The notes under the pieces were generated by a model. That model was given only the letters and a program-made list of their open reading frames with translations. It did no database searches and was not told the origin of the DNA. The position numbers and the translations under genes are program-made. A stretch of DNA of 39,464 nt from Marinobacterium marinum (GTDB taxonomy: Bacteria; Pseudomonadota; Gammaproteobacteria; Pseudomonadales; Balneatricaceae), in assembly GCF_013868415.1 (NCBI RefSeq), contig NZ_JACEMT010000044.1, positions 1 to 39,464 on the forward strand, in the 5' to 3' direction. Shown here one piece after another: positions 1 to 9,400 of the stretch (its first letter is position 1; the number at the start of each line of letters is the position of its first letter).

Positions 1-12
1 TAAAATAATGAA

Positions 13-23
13 ATGGACGCCCC
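13..23 (+). repeat. Left sub-terminal inverted repeat of the IS1111-type element
   Basis: ATGGACGCCCC is the exact reverse complement of GGGGCGTCCAT at 1320-1330. It lies 42 nt upstream of the transposase start. Confidence 0.85.
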
Positions 24-65
24 TCCTATACTGCTAGTTGGTAGCAACCAGGTGGAGGATGCATC

Positions 66-1091
66 ATGGAACAGGTATCAGTGATCGGCTTGGATCTTGC
101 GAAAAATGTCTTTCAAGTACACGGTGCTGATGAACGTGGGCGCTGCGTAATCAGAAAGTCATTGCGGAGGACACAGGTTTACGCATTTTTTGCAAAGTTA
201 TCCAAATGTACAGTTGGGATGGAAGCATGCAGCAGCTCGCACTACTGGGGTCGAGTTATTACTGACTGCGGACATGAAGTGAAGCTGATTCCACCCCAAT
301 ACGTAAAACCTTATGTAAAAACCAACAAAAATGACGCTGCTGATGCGGAAGCGATTTGTGAGGCAGTATCTCGGCCACATATGCGTTTTGTGGAGCTGAA
401 GACGCCTGATCAGCAGAGTATTTTGCTGATACACCGTGAGCGTGATGGGTTAATGAGAGACCGTACTGCTCTAATCAACCGCTTACGTGCAACCTTAGGT
501 GAATTTGGCATAGCAGTGCCATCCGGCCCGGCGCGTCTAAAGCAGTGGTTCCGCGACAGCTATGGCATAAATGAAGATCAGCTGCCGGTACTGATGCAGC
601 GCCACATTGAGCGTATGAGAGCTCGTTGGGTGGAGCTAGAGCGCTGCATTGGTGAGTTGGATCGTGAAATTGACCAACACGTGCAACACAATTCGGCATG
701 CCAGCGTTTACTTGAAGTACCAGGTATTGGTCGTTTAACCGCTTCAGCTTTGGTAGCAACCGTGGGTAATGCATTGGCATTCAAGAACGGCCGCCAACTT
801 TCAGCGTGGTTAGGCCTTGTTCCACGACAGCACTCGAGTGGCGGCAAAACAGTACTCAGAGGGATCAGTAAGCGTGGGGATGCATATTTGCGCAGGATGT
901 TGGTTCATGGTGCGCGAGCAGTGCTAAGGCATTCAGCGACCAAGAAAAATGCCGTTAGCAACTGGTTACATGCACTATCAGTGCGAGCAAACAAGAATGT
1001 GGTCATTGTAGCAATGGCAAACAAGCTAGCACGTATAGCATGGGCATTATTGAATAAAGGGCAGCGGTACATAGAACCGGCTGCTGAATAA
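66..1091 (+). CDS. IS110-family (IS1111 subgroup) DEDD transposase
   Basis: This 341-aa recombinase moves the insertion sequence through a circular intermediate, using an RNA guide. The N-terminal RuvC-like DEDD domain shows GLDLAKNVFQVHG (first Asp), GMEACSSS (Glu) and KTNKNDAADAEAI (the Asp pair). The C-terminal transposase_20 domain shows PGIGRLTASAL, SAWLGLVPRQHSSGGK and GISKRGDAYLRRML, including the conserved serine region. Length is normal for the subgroup (about 340 aa). The ATG at 66 follows GGAGG at 54-58. No frameshift or stop interrupts the frame, so the transposase is probably active. The family call is secure; a database search would be needed for the exact element name. Confidence 0.95.
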   Translation: MEQVSVIGLDLAKNVFQVHGADERGRCVIRKSLRRTQVYAFFAKLSKCTVGMEACSSSHYWGRVITDCGHEVKLIPPQYVKPYVKTNKNDAADAEAICEAVSRPHMRFVELKTPDQQSILLIHRERDGLMRDRTALINRLRATLGEFGIAVPSGPARLKQWFRDSYGINEDQLPVLMQRHIERMRARWVELERCIGELDREIDQHVQHNSACQRLLEVPGIGRLTASALVATVGNALAFKNGRQLSAWLGLVPRQHSSGGKTVLRGISKRGDAYLRRMLVHGARAVLRHSATKKNAVSNWLHALSVRANKNVVIVAMANKLARIAWALLNKGQRYIEPAAE

Positions 1092-1134
1092 ACCAATGAC
1101 AGGAACGCGCTGAGGTTTGCGTGGGCAGAACTTG

Positions 1135-1256
1135 CTGATGACAGACAGGTAGAGCCGAGACTGGATAAGGCTGCGACTAACATCGTTCGTACAGAGAACG
1201 TTAAAATGATTAGCATCCAGTCAGCGGAATTCATCAGGGATAGAGGTTAATACCTC
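1135..1256 (+). ncRNA. Candidate seekRNA/bridge RNA of the IS1111-type element
   Basis: Between the transposase stop and the right inverted repeat the sequence forms nested inverted repeats: CTGATGA (1135-1141) with TCATCAG (1231-1237), GACTGGAT (1159-1166) with ATCCAGTC (1215-1222), and CGTTC (1184-1188) with GAACG (1196-1200). A separate small hairpin GAGGT/ACCTC lies at 1243-1256. Guide RNAs of IS1111 elements are known to come from this 3' region and to expose loops that match target and donor DNA. The RNA ends are not determined; the coordinates cover only the visible structured core. Confidence 0.6.
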
Positions 1257-1319
1257 GTAAAAATCCGGATAGATGGCTGCAATACCTTCATGTCACGAAA
1301 TGTTTTGCTTGCACAAAAC

Positions 1320-1330
1320 GGGGCGTCCAT
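1320..1330 (-). repeat. Right sub-terminal inverted repeat of the IS1111-type element
   Basis: GGGGCGTCCAT is an exact 11-bp match in inverted orientation to positions 13-23. The 240 nt from here to the hairpin at 1575 show no convincing gene. Confidence 0.85.
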
Positions 1331-1574
1331 AGATGTTATATTATATCATGAAACTCTCATTGAGTTTATTCATCCATGCCCATGTCACGTACTACAGCGT
1401 AGTCGGCCACTGCCATGGCCCTCTTGCTTGTCTCTACTGAAAGAGTGGAGGCCTTGGTTTCAAATGATGATGTGGTCGTTGTGACCACCACCTGCACGGT
1501 CCCTCACCGACAAAGGCACCTGCCAGTATTTCGATTGTGGACCGAGACGAGCTGCAACTATCCAATACTGGAAA

Positions 1575-1598
1575 GGGCCTGGCGTATTTGCCAGGCCC
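1575..1598 (-). terminator. Hairpin downstream of the rhodanese gene, likely operon terminator
   Basis: GGGCCTGGC and GCCAGGCCC form a perfect 9-bp stem with a 6-nt loop, 20 nt beyond the stop codon of the minus-strand sulfurtransferase gene. On the minus strand a short TTT run follows. The T tract is weak, so the element may mainly protect the transcript end. Confidence 0.6.
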
Positions 1599-1618
1599 AC
1601 CTATGCCATGCCTGAGCT

Positions 1619-2530
1619 TTAAAGTCCTCGCCACAGCGTGCCGGCTGGGTTGTCGATCGGGACACCAATTGAATTGCCGTACTCTGTCCATGAACCATCA
1701 TAGTTACGTGCATCGTACCCGAGTAGCTTTTTCAGCACGAACCAGCTATGGCTGGAGCGCTCACCAATACGGCAATACGTGATGACCGGCTTGTTACCGG
1801 TAATACCAACGTCAGCATAGAGGGCTCGTAGGTCGTCGATCGCTCTGAAGGTGCCATCTTCATTGACCACCCTAGACCAGGGAACATTTACCGCTCCGGG
1901 AATATGACCGGCACGCATGGATAGTTCCAGAGAGCCTGGTGGTGCAATCACGCGTCCCTGATACTCGTCAGGAGAACGAATATCCAGCAGAGCTGCATCG
2001 GTCTTGCCCTCGGCCACGGCAACAACGTCCTGCAAACGAGCGCGATAACGCTCATCAGCCGGTTGCAGTTCAATATTACCCATATTGCGGGTCTGCTGGC
2101 TTACACGAGTCAAAGGACGGCCTTCCAGCTCCCACTTGATGCGGCCTCCATCCAGTAGCTTGACGTTGTCGACACCGTAGAGGTCCAGTATCCAGACGCC
2201 CCAGGCTGCGAACCAGTTGTGGTTATCACCATAGAGCACGAATGTAGTGTCCCGATTGACACCAGCACGCTGCAACAGTGTCTGGAGATCGTCTCGGCTG
2301 ACGATATCGCGGCGAATCCTGTCAACCAGATCAGTGTGCCAGTCCAGGTTGAAGGCGCCAGGAATATGTCCCATGTCAAACTGCTCAGGCACAACGCTGA
2401 CCTCGAAGATACGCACTTTCGGATCTTCAAGGTGTGCTTCCAGCCACTGCGTTGAAACCAGTGGACTGGCCAGGGCCGGGATCGACAGGAGCAACAGGCA
2501 GGTTGAAGTCAGTAGTGTTTTAAGCGTCAT
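1619..2530 (-). CDS. Exported tandem-domain rhodanese (thiosulfate/3-mercaptopyruvate sulfurtransferase family)
   Basis: A predicted periplasmic sulfurtransferase of 303 aa that would carry a persulfide and pass sulfur to an acceptor. A signal peptide covers about residues 1-21 (hydrophobic CLLLLSIPALA). The inactive N-terminal rhodanese domain spans about 25-140, with the typical GHIPGA and DGGR motifs. The catalytic domain spans about 165-300, with DIRSPDEY and Cys253 in CRIGERSSHSWF. The loop is of the thiosulfate sulfurtransferase rather than the mercaptopyruvate (CGSGVT) type. The start at 2530 is preferred over a longer frame from 2557 because GGAG sits 9 nt upstream and the signal peptide then begins cleanly. 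It overlaps the lipoprotein stop by 11 nt, so translation is probably coupled. It is the last gene of the Fur-box-preceded receptor operon, which hints at handling a sulfur-containing ligand (inference). Confidence 0.88.
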   Translation of the reverse strand: MTLKTLLTSTCLLLLSIPALASPLVSTQWLEAHLEDPKVRIFEVSVVPEQFDMGHIPGAFNLDWHTDLVDRIRRDIVSRDDLQTLLQRAGVNRDTTFVLYGDNHNWFAAWGVWILDLYGVDNVKLLDGGRIKWELEGRPLTRVSQQTRNMGNIELQPADERYRARLQDVVAVAEGKTDAALLDIRSPDEYQGRVIAPPGSLELSMRAGHIPGAVNVPWSRVVNEDGTFRAIDDLRALYADVGITGNKPVITYCRIGERSSHSWFVLKKLLGYDARNYDGSWTEYGNSIGVPIDNPAGTLWRGL

Positions 2531-3146
2531 GGGGGGTATCTCCATTATCAATAGCACGGGCGATTTCGATCAATGCGCGGGCAGTATCCTCAGTGGCCGA
2601 GGGAGCAAAGAGGGCAAAACCGCGATCGGCACCTTCCCAAGCCAGTAGGGTCGCTTCACTGCCGGCAAGCGATTTGAGGCGCTGCAGCTGCGCCGGACGT
2701 TCATTTATAAGTAAGTTGACGCTATCCGCGGGTAACGCCAGCCCTGCATATCCTGGTGTGGAGTAAAACTCACGCAGGTTGATCGGCTGTTGATTGCATG
2801 TGAAGGTCATAAGCTGCCCCGGAATACGATTTTCCCCCGTAACCTTGAGACCACAGAGCTGTGAACATTCGCTGAGCGGTGATTGTTTGACGTAGTAGGA
2901 GAGTGAGCGCATGGCCTGGTCATTTTCTTCAGCGAGCGGCCTGCGCCATTCGGTCAGCCCTGGCTCCAGTTTATCGAACCGAGGCTGATCAACCACTTGC
3001 GTTACGGTGATCCGTTCGGGCGTGTCAGCATTCAATCGCAACAGGTCCAGCGGCAAGCTGTAGGGTGACACACTGTCGGCTTGACTGTCTGAACAGCCGA
3101 CGAGGGCGATGGCCAGCAGGGCGGGTAGGTAATACTTTCTCAACAT
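2520..3146 (-). CDS. Lipoprotein of unknown function in a TonB-receptor operon
   Basis: A 208-aa protein with a clear lipoprotein signal peptide: hydrophobic LPALLAIALVGC followed by SDSQ, so Cys17 should be lipidated; Ser at +2 suggests outer-membrane sorting. I do not recognise the mature domain. It has two cysteine clusters, SECSQLCGLK around residue 90 and FTCNQQ around 115, and looks mixed alpha/beta. The ATG at 3146 is chosen over an upstream TTG at 3161 because GGAA lies 7 nt before it. It sits between the STN-type TonB receptor and the periplasmic rhodanese, so it may help capture or process the imported ligand at the inner face of the outer membrane (inference). Confidence 0.8.
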   Translation of the reverse strand: MLRKYYLPALLAIALVGCSDSQADSVSPYSLPLDLLRLNADTPERITVTQVVDQPRFDKLEPGLTEWRRPLAEENDQAMRSLSYYVKQSPLSECSQLCGLKVTGENRIPGQLMTFTCNQQPINLREFYSTPGYAGLALPADSVNLLINERPAQLQRLKSLAGSEATLLAWEGADRGFALFAPSATEDTARALIEIARAIDNGDTPHDA

Positions 3147-3182
3147 GGTCGTTTCCATCAAATTGATTCTGTGAAGTGGGGG

Positions 3183-6023
3183 TCAGAAGCGGTAACCGAC
3201 TTCGAGGGTGAAATTACGGCCGAGCTCATAGTCGATTTCGGCGGAGGTACTTGAGCTTGAGCTGCTGCCGATGGTGTTCTTATCGTTAAGCACGTTACCG
3301 ATATCCAGGTTGGCAAATAGCGTTTCGTTGCTGCCCACAGCCTTTTGCCAGCCAACACGCATATCCCATGTCAGTGCGGCATCGATGTCGTAGTCGACAT
3401 AGTTGTAAATACGCTGACCCTGATAGTCGATTCGACCATCACGAATAACCTGAGAGTAACTGGAGCGCCAGTTGAAGAAGTTGGCCAGTGTCAGTCCGGC
3501 GGCAGGGATATGCGTTTTGGTTGTCAGGCCGACAGTCCAGGGGCGGGTGTAATTGTCGACCGGAATGTCATAGGTCTTGATGGGTGAGCCTTTATACATG
3601 ACAAGGGTGTCGTCAAGGTTCTGGTTATAATGGCTACCGGTGGTTGTAACGTCACTCCAGCCCAGCGTCAGTTCGCCCTGGGTGAATGTATGCCAGAGAT
3701 TGAGTGTGCCTTGGGGGCGGATGCTCACATAATAGTTTTTGCTATCTGTGGTACCGTCATTGGTGTAGGTGTAGTAGGTCGTCGCCAGATCCTCGTGGCT
3801 ACCGTCATTACTGATGCGCTCGCGATGGATTTGGTCACGGCCCTTGCGGTCTACCACCCTGAGCGAGAACAATGTGTCGGCAAAAACCTGCTCAATACCC
3901 AGTGTTACTTCATCATCATAGGGCGTTTTCAGATCCTGCAGATGAGTGCTGTTTTTGGCTGCCAGTATGCGTTCACCAAACTCCAGTGTGTTGGGATCAC
4001 GCAGGCTGAAATAGCGCATGGATTCGCGCTGCTCACGTAGTCGGTAATCAAAAATGCTGCGACCGTAATAACGGTTAGCACCGGCGATCACGCGTGTTTG
4101 CTGGTCGCCAAATAGATCCCAGTTCAGTGCAAGGCGAGGGGCAATATTGACATTGCGCAGGTAGTCGTCCCATTCGGCTCTTATACCGGTGCGTACACTC
4201 AGATTGTGCCATTGAATGCGGTCATCAACGAAAGCACCGACAGCGGTCTGGCTGACCTTTATCTCACCTGGTACGTAGTGATAGAGACGCTTGAACATCT
4301 GCCCTGCGTCCGGGGCCCAACCACGGTAAGGAGTGGCGATAATCGGTGTGGCTGAACAGAAGGCATCATCAATATCGCCGGATGCTGTTTGACACGTATA
4401 AGTTGGTATTAAGTCCGTGCCGTTCGCCTGGGTAAACTCGGTTGTTCGGCCATAGGTGGCAGCCGTATGCTCAACGTTGCCTCCCAGATTAAAGCTGTGT
4501 TCGGCAGCTCCTGTTTGAAGTGGGAGCAGTTGCAGCTTGAAGTCGTAGCCAAATTTGTCCTGAGTTTGTTCGATATTGCCGTAACTTCCCTCCATCGTGG
4601 CATTCCAGCGCTGAGTCGGGTCAGACCAGTTTTTATCGGCGGATGCGTACCAAGCCTTGAAATAATCTTCACCATTTTGGCGTGACTGCTCGAGGCTGGA
4701 ATAATTTAATCCATGCTGCCACGTGCCCCAGTCGCCTTGCCAATCGGCCTTTAGCGTGGTCTGAAGGCCGCCGGATTCAATATCGAAACCGCCGTTTAAC
4801 GTATTGATGTTGAAATATTCTGCGGATTGAGGCGCATAGTTAAGTGTAGAGCTCAGGTTTAGCCGATCATTAACCGCCCAAACTCCCTTGAGAAAAAGGT
4901 TATCAACCTGCTGGGTGAGGTCGGTTTTTGAAGGTGCAGTAACGCCATTGTCGACGAAATTGGAGGCATAGATGTTTTTATCGTAAATGTTCGAGGTGCG
5001 GCGTACGAAACTGCCTATCAGACCGAAATCATCGGTCAGGTAGCCTTCGAGGGTTGCACGATAGGTCAACGTTCTAAAATTGGGTTGTGTCTCAGCTGTA
5101 CCATCGGCATCACTGGGGGCATGAAAATCCTCCTCGTAACGATCATCCAGGTGATACTCGGTCCAACTGTCTTGGGTCAGGCTCATGGATACACTGCCAG
5201 ACAGCTCCCGAGTGGGCGTACGCGTGTCGGCTTCCACCACGCCTCCAGTAAATCCGCCGTATTCGGCTGGGACATTGCTGTCATAAACGGTGATTGATTC
5301 CAGCAGGGATGTGTCCAGATTCATACCTTGACTGGTATTAGCGGGCAGGTCGGTCATGGAGGAGTTGGCCGTGACCGATTGACCACCGGGGTTGAGATCG
5401 TTGTTGATGCTTACACCGTCAACTGAGAAATTATTGTCCCAATACTTCGCACCATTGATCGAGATGTTTTCGGAGGCCAGGTCAGCAGGATTCTTGCTGC
5501 TGCGGGAGTTGCGATCGAACTGGACAGCAGGGTTTTGACGTAGCAATTCAGTGATCTGGCCGTGTCGGCCTGGCATGCTCCGAATGTGTTCACGGTCATA
5601 GACCGTCATACCAAGTTGTTGATCGTGCCCCAGCACTAAAACGGGTGGCATGACCATGGCCTGATCGGGTGCATCCGTAATCAGCACATGGCCTTCCGGC
5701 GTAATTCTTGCCTGCAAAAGGGAGTTGGATAGCAACAGCTTCAATGCGTCTTCAAGCCCCATTCTGCCTTTAAGCGCTGGAGACATGGTTGTTGGAAGAT
5801 CATTCGCCTGAATGGCTAATGTCACGCCCGTTTGCTCAGTCAGTTGGGTTAGCGCCTGGTCTAAGGGCTGAGCAGGGATGTTGATGCTGTGAGGTGTGGA
5901 CACATGATCGGAATGAGGAGAGGGTTGAGCAAGCGCCAGGTTGGCCGTTAACAGGCAAAAGCCAGCCAAACTGGTACGCCATCTGGGAGAGGCAAGGATA
6001 CGGTTCAGTGCTTTCTGCGACAT
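3183..6023 (-). CDS. TonB-dependent outer-membrane receptor with N-terminal STN domain (siderophore type)
   Basis: A 946-aa TonB-dependent transporter. The signal peptide ends near ANLALAQ (residue 33). An STN domain follows (about 45-115; INIPAQPLDQALTQLTEQTG and HVLITDAP), the module used by FecA/FpvA-like receptors to signal to an anti-sigma factor. The plug domain covers about 135-265 (ITELLRQNPAVQF, SINGAKYWDNNFSVDGVSI, YGGFTGGVVEADTRTP). The rest is a 22-strand-type barrel ending in the aromatic LEVGYRF. No FecI/FecR pair is in the window, so any signalling partner is elsewhere or lost. A strong Fur box lies at 6067-6086. It heads the operon with the lipoprotein and the rhodanese. It could be the uptake receptor for the thiocarboxylate metallophore encoded at 13-21 kb, but the ligand cannot be read from sequence. 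Confidence 0.92.
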   Translation of the reverse strand: MSQKALNRILASPRWRTSLAGFCLLTANLALAQPSPHSDHVSTPHSINIPAQPLDQALTQLTEQTGVTLAIQANDLPTTMSPALKGRMGLEDALKLLLSNSLLQARITPEGHVLITDAPDQAMVMPPVLVLGHDQQLGMTVYDREHIRSMPGRHGQITELLRQNPAVQFDRNSRSSKNPADLASENISINGAKYWDNNFSVDGVSINNDLNPGGQSVTANSSMTDLPANTSQGMNLDTSLLESITVYDSNVPAEYGGFTGGVVEADTRTPTRELSGSVSMSLTQDSWTEYHLDDRYEEDFHAPSDADGTAETQPNFRTLTYRATLEGYLTDDFGLIGSFVRRTSNIYDKNIYASNFVDNGVTAPSKTDLTQQVDNLFLKGVWAVNDRLNLSSTLNYAPQSAEYFNINTLNGGFDIESGGLQTTLKADWQGDWGTWQHGLNYSSLEQSRQNGEDYFKAWYASADKNWSDPTQRWNATMEGSYGNIEQTQDKFGYDFKLQLLPLQTGAAEHSFNLGGNVEHTAATYGRTTEFTQANGTDLIPTYTCQTASGDIDDAFCSATPIIATPYRGWAPDAGQMFKRLYHYVPGEIKVSQTAVGAFVDDRIQWHNLSVRTGIRAEWDDYLRNVNIAPRLALNWDLFGDQQTRVIAGANRYYGRSIFDYRLREQRESMRYFSLRDPNTLEFGERILAAKNSTHLQDLKTPYDDEVTLGIEQVFADTLFSLRVVDRKGRDQIHRERISNDGSHEDLATTYYTYTNDGTTDSKNYYVSIRPQGTLNLWHTFTQGELTLGWSDVTTTGSHYNQNLDDTLVMYKGSPIKTYDIPVDNYTRPWTVGLTTKTHIPAAGLTLANFFNWRSSYSQVIRDGRIDYQGQRIYNYVDYDIDAALTWDMRVGWQKAVGSNETLFANLDIGNVLNDKNTIGSSSSSSTSAEIDYELGRNFTLEVGYRF

Positions 6024-6467
6024 CTGACTTTCATTCTCCTGTCGGCTAAAAAGTCAGATTCTATCTGATTATGAAAATCATTATCAGTATCAATAAGTTT
6101 TTATTAGGTATTTATATTTATTTTTTAGTAATGGGTGAATAGGTGTGAGAAGACGGAGGCTTTGGCAGAGGAAAAGCTTAATTTACTGTCCGGGAATGGT
6201 TGACCACTACAAGTGTTGACTTGGGCCGTTTGAAGTCGGTCTTCGTTGTATGCCCGGCTAGTTCATTCAATAGCTGTACATATCGTAAGGATATACACCA
6301 AAATTCATACGAAATCTTCAATTTTAAGTACTAATCTAACCGATAATCATTCTTGTTTGTGGGTAGTATAGATGGTGTGCCGGGTGGGTGAAGCAAAAGG
6401 TATTGCCGCCCTTTAACACTTACTAAACGCCCCGCTAGCCAGGGCTAGACAACAAGGAGAATGATAC
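6024..6467. promoter_or_regulatory. Divergent control region between the two TonB receptor genes
   Basis: This 444-nt AT-rich stretch has no convincing gene. It holds the strong Fur box for the minus-strand operon (6067-6086). Nearer the plus-strand receptor is a weaker Fur-like site, CGATAATCATTCTTG at 6341-6355 (10 of 14 informative positions of the 7-1-7 model). A good ribosome binding site, AAGGAGAATGATAC, directly precedes the ATG at 6468. I cannot define the promoters with confidence. Confidence 0.65.
6067..6086 (-). promoter_or_regulatory. Fur box of the STN-receptor operon
   Basis: GATTATGAAAATCATTATC (6067-6085) matches 17 of 19 bases of the classical Fur box. The overlapping TGAAAAT-C-ATTATCA (6072-6086) matches 13 of 14 positions of the 7-1-7 model. 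It lies 44-63 nt upstream of the receptor start, where a repressor would block the promoter. Confidence 0.85.
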
Positions 6468-9400
6468 ATGAACGTTCCGCTGTATCGGGAGGCGCCTCAG
6501 CTCAGGCCTTTGGCGTTGGCAGTGATGCTGGCTATATCCAGCACTGCCGTACAGGCGGCCGAAGCTGCGAGAAACACCAGCACAGACTCCTCGACGCTTA
6601 ACTGTGAGAAAGGAGCCGATGCAGCGGTTGGAAAGGGTCCTAGGGAGGAGTGTGTTGACAGGGATGTCACTTCTGAGGAAGCGTTACCGGTCGCCAACAG
6701 CGAAACTACCGTTATTCAAGGCCGCGAGCTGGCCACGGAAGATGTCTTCCTGCGCGATATTTCCAACGTGCATGCCACTCGCGAAAACATTGAAAATTAC
6801 CGAGGCACCTCGGTAGCAGACCTGTTCAAGGGCCTGAATGGCGTGTACACCGGCGAGGCGCGCAACTCCGGTGCGCTGGACCCGAACATCCGCGGCATTC
6901 AGGGCACCGGTCGTGTACCGGTGCTGATCGACGGCACCGAGCAGGCCACCACCATCTGGCTGGGGCCGGGCGGTACCAGTAACCGCAGCTATGTAGACCC
7001 CAGCCTGGTGGGGGGTATTACCGCCGAGAAAGGGCCGTCTTTCGAAGGCCCCAGCGGTATCGGCGGTGCCGTGCGCATCCGTACGCTGGAGCCGGGCGAT
7101 ATCATTCAGCCGGGCAAAACCTGGGGCATCGAGCTGAAAACCGAAACCGCCACCAACACGGTGGCTGCGCGTGATGGGGCCAACGGCTGGTATGGCCAGG
7201 ATTACCGTGACGTTAAGGCGGATGGTGTACCGATCACTGGAATGGGTGGTGATTATGGCGGAATATTTGCGCCGCTTGGGGGTGGGATTACGTTGGTGCC
7301 GGAAAGCCGGAGCGACCACCAGGGCTTTAATGGCGAGGATTACGCCTGGCGTCTGGCCATTGCCGCCGAGCAGGAGCACTTCGACCTGATTGGCGTGCAC
7401 AGCTACCGCCGCAGCGGCAACTATTTTGCCGGTGAAAACGGCGCCGATGCCTACCGCACCGAGGATTGGAGTGAGGCAATGGCCAAGGCTAAAAGCAATG
7501 GGGGAGGGAACAGCAGCGAATACCGCGATTACCTGGCTAACCTGTTTCGGCCAGGGCAGGAGGTACTGAATACGCACAGTGAAATGACCAGCACCCTGCT
7601 CAAAGGTCGGCTGGAGCTGCCCCATGATCAGGAGCTGAGCCTGAGCTGGATGAACACCGAGCAAATTTACGGTGAGAGCAACACATCAATCCGTCTGATC
7701 GCCCACGACCCGGAGGGTATGATTGATATGGATGGCACCGGTGATATGGCCTATCAGTACAACAACCCTTCGTCTGAAGTGGATCAGGATACCTGGAATC
7801 TGGGCTATAGCTGGAACCCGGACAACCCGCTGATCGACCTGAAAGTGGGCGCCTGGGCAACCCAGAGTTTCAGCGTGCGGCACCAGAATGGCGGGGCCCA
7901 GTATCAGTCGATGGAGACCGACGTAAACTACAACAATTATCTGATGTGTTCGGTGTACCCGTCAGCCTGGCCAGAGAAGGCTGACGATTATGAATGGTTG
8001 TGTGGACATTGGTATAACCCTGATGCCAACCCCTATGAGCATGACCCTGACTACCGGGATGAATCTATCGATGGCACATTGGTCGATAAATCCCGCCAGG
8101 AATGGAACCACGACCGCTACGGCCTGAACGTGCGTAACCGCTTTCAGCTGAGCCCCGATTTCGCCCTCACCCTGAGCGCCGATGCGCAGCATGAAGAGCT
8201 GGATGGCTGGGATGCATCCGAGGCTCACCTGAGCAGTAACCCTATTGTCTGGGGCAACAGCCATATGGGCCCGCGTGCGGGCACTCGCCGTGAATACAAT
8301 GCCGCCATGCAGATGGAGTGGTTCCCCACGGATACGGTGATGATCACCGGTGGCCTGAAATGGAGCCGCTACTGGTCCTTTGACGATGGCCTTGATGAAC
8401 ACCGGCGCAACCAGGATTTCGGTTGGGCTAAACAGGCTGAGGTGGCATATGCCGAGATCCCCTATGGCCTTTATCTGAGCGAAGAGCAGACCGCTCAGCT
8501 TAACGCCTATCTTGCCCGGGCAAAGGAAATCGGTACAGCCAGCCGGTTCGGCACCCTGACCGATGAGCAGCGCGCCTTTGCCGCGGAGTCCAATGCCTGG
8601 CTGGCCGAACTGACCAGCGGCCAGTTCGCGGTGACGAAGGAGCTTCAGGCAGCCAATAAGGACCTGGTGTTTTACGGCACGTACGACGTCAACGCGAAAG
8701 TCCCAACCGTAGAAATCGGGGGGGCTACATATCTTGATGGTGGCGCGATCCAGGGCGATAACGAGGCATCAAGGGGCCTGGCGGCAGCGATTGTGGACTA
8801 TGCCGACGGTGATTTCAGGGGCATGCGTGATCGAAACCCCTTCTATAACGGCACCTTGGATATCAATGAAACCGTAACCACCGCCGATGGCAAGGTGCTG
8901 CCCAAGTACCTGGCTGGGACTATGGCGTACAACGGAGAGACCGGCGAGCCGCTGGGGCAAAAAACCTTCGTAGCCAATGATCGAGTAGCGAATCCTGAAA
9001 AATATAAAGACATCGATATTGTTGAAGGGCCTTGGAGTACCAACAACTATGTTGCGCAGAATGTTGATGCCACAGAGCAGTGGGTGCGCCCGCAGAAGCG
9101 GCGCAACGAGGCTTGGGCGCCGATGCTGGGCATCACCTGGTTCATGACGCCACATAACCGTGTTTATGCCCGTTACTCCGAGTATGTGCGCTTCCCCAGC
9201 CTGTGGGAAGATACCCAGTCTGCCGTTGGCTATACCTATGGATTTCAGACGGATACGAGTGGGTATTCCATCGAGCCGGAGCGCACCCGCAATATCGAAC
9301 TGGGCTATGTGCAGGACCTGACGCCTTGGCTCAGCAATGTACGCATGGCGGACGTACGCCTGAACTACTACCGCAACCGCATCGAAAACTACATCGACCG

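Larger units (their letters stand above)
13..1330 (+). mobile_element. IS110-family insertion sequence, IS1111 subgroup
   Basis: The element has one DEDD transposase gene, an 11-bp inverted repeat near each end (13-23 and 1320-1330), and about 230 nt of non-coding DNA between the transposase stop and the right repeat. Sub-terminal inverted repeats and a long 3' non-coding end are the known hallmarks of the IS1111 subgroup; classical IS110 elements lack the repeats and carry the non-coding stretch 5' of the gene. The true tips probably lie a few bases outside the repeats and cannot be fixed without an empty target site. The element looks intact. Confidence 0.85.

Noticed and set aside
1415-1618. 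Possible remnant of a small transposase or zinc-finger gene between the left IS and the rhodanese gene
   Set aside because: Only scattered cysteines (for example GTCQYFDCG) in a frame broken by stops; too little to call a family.
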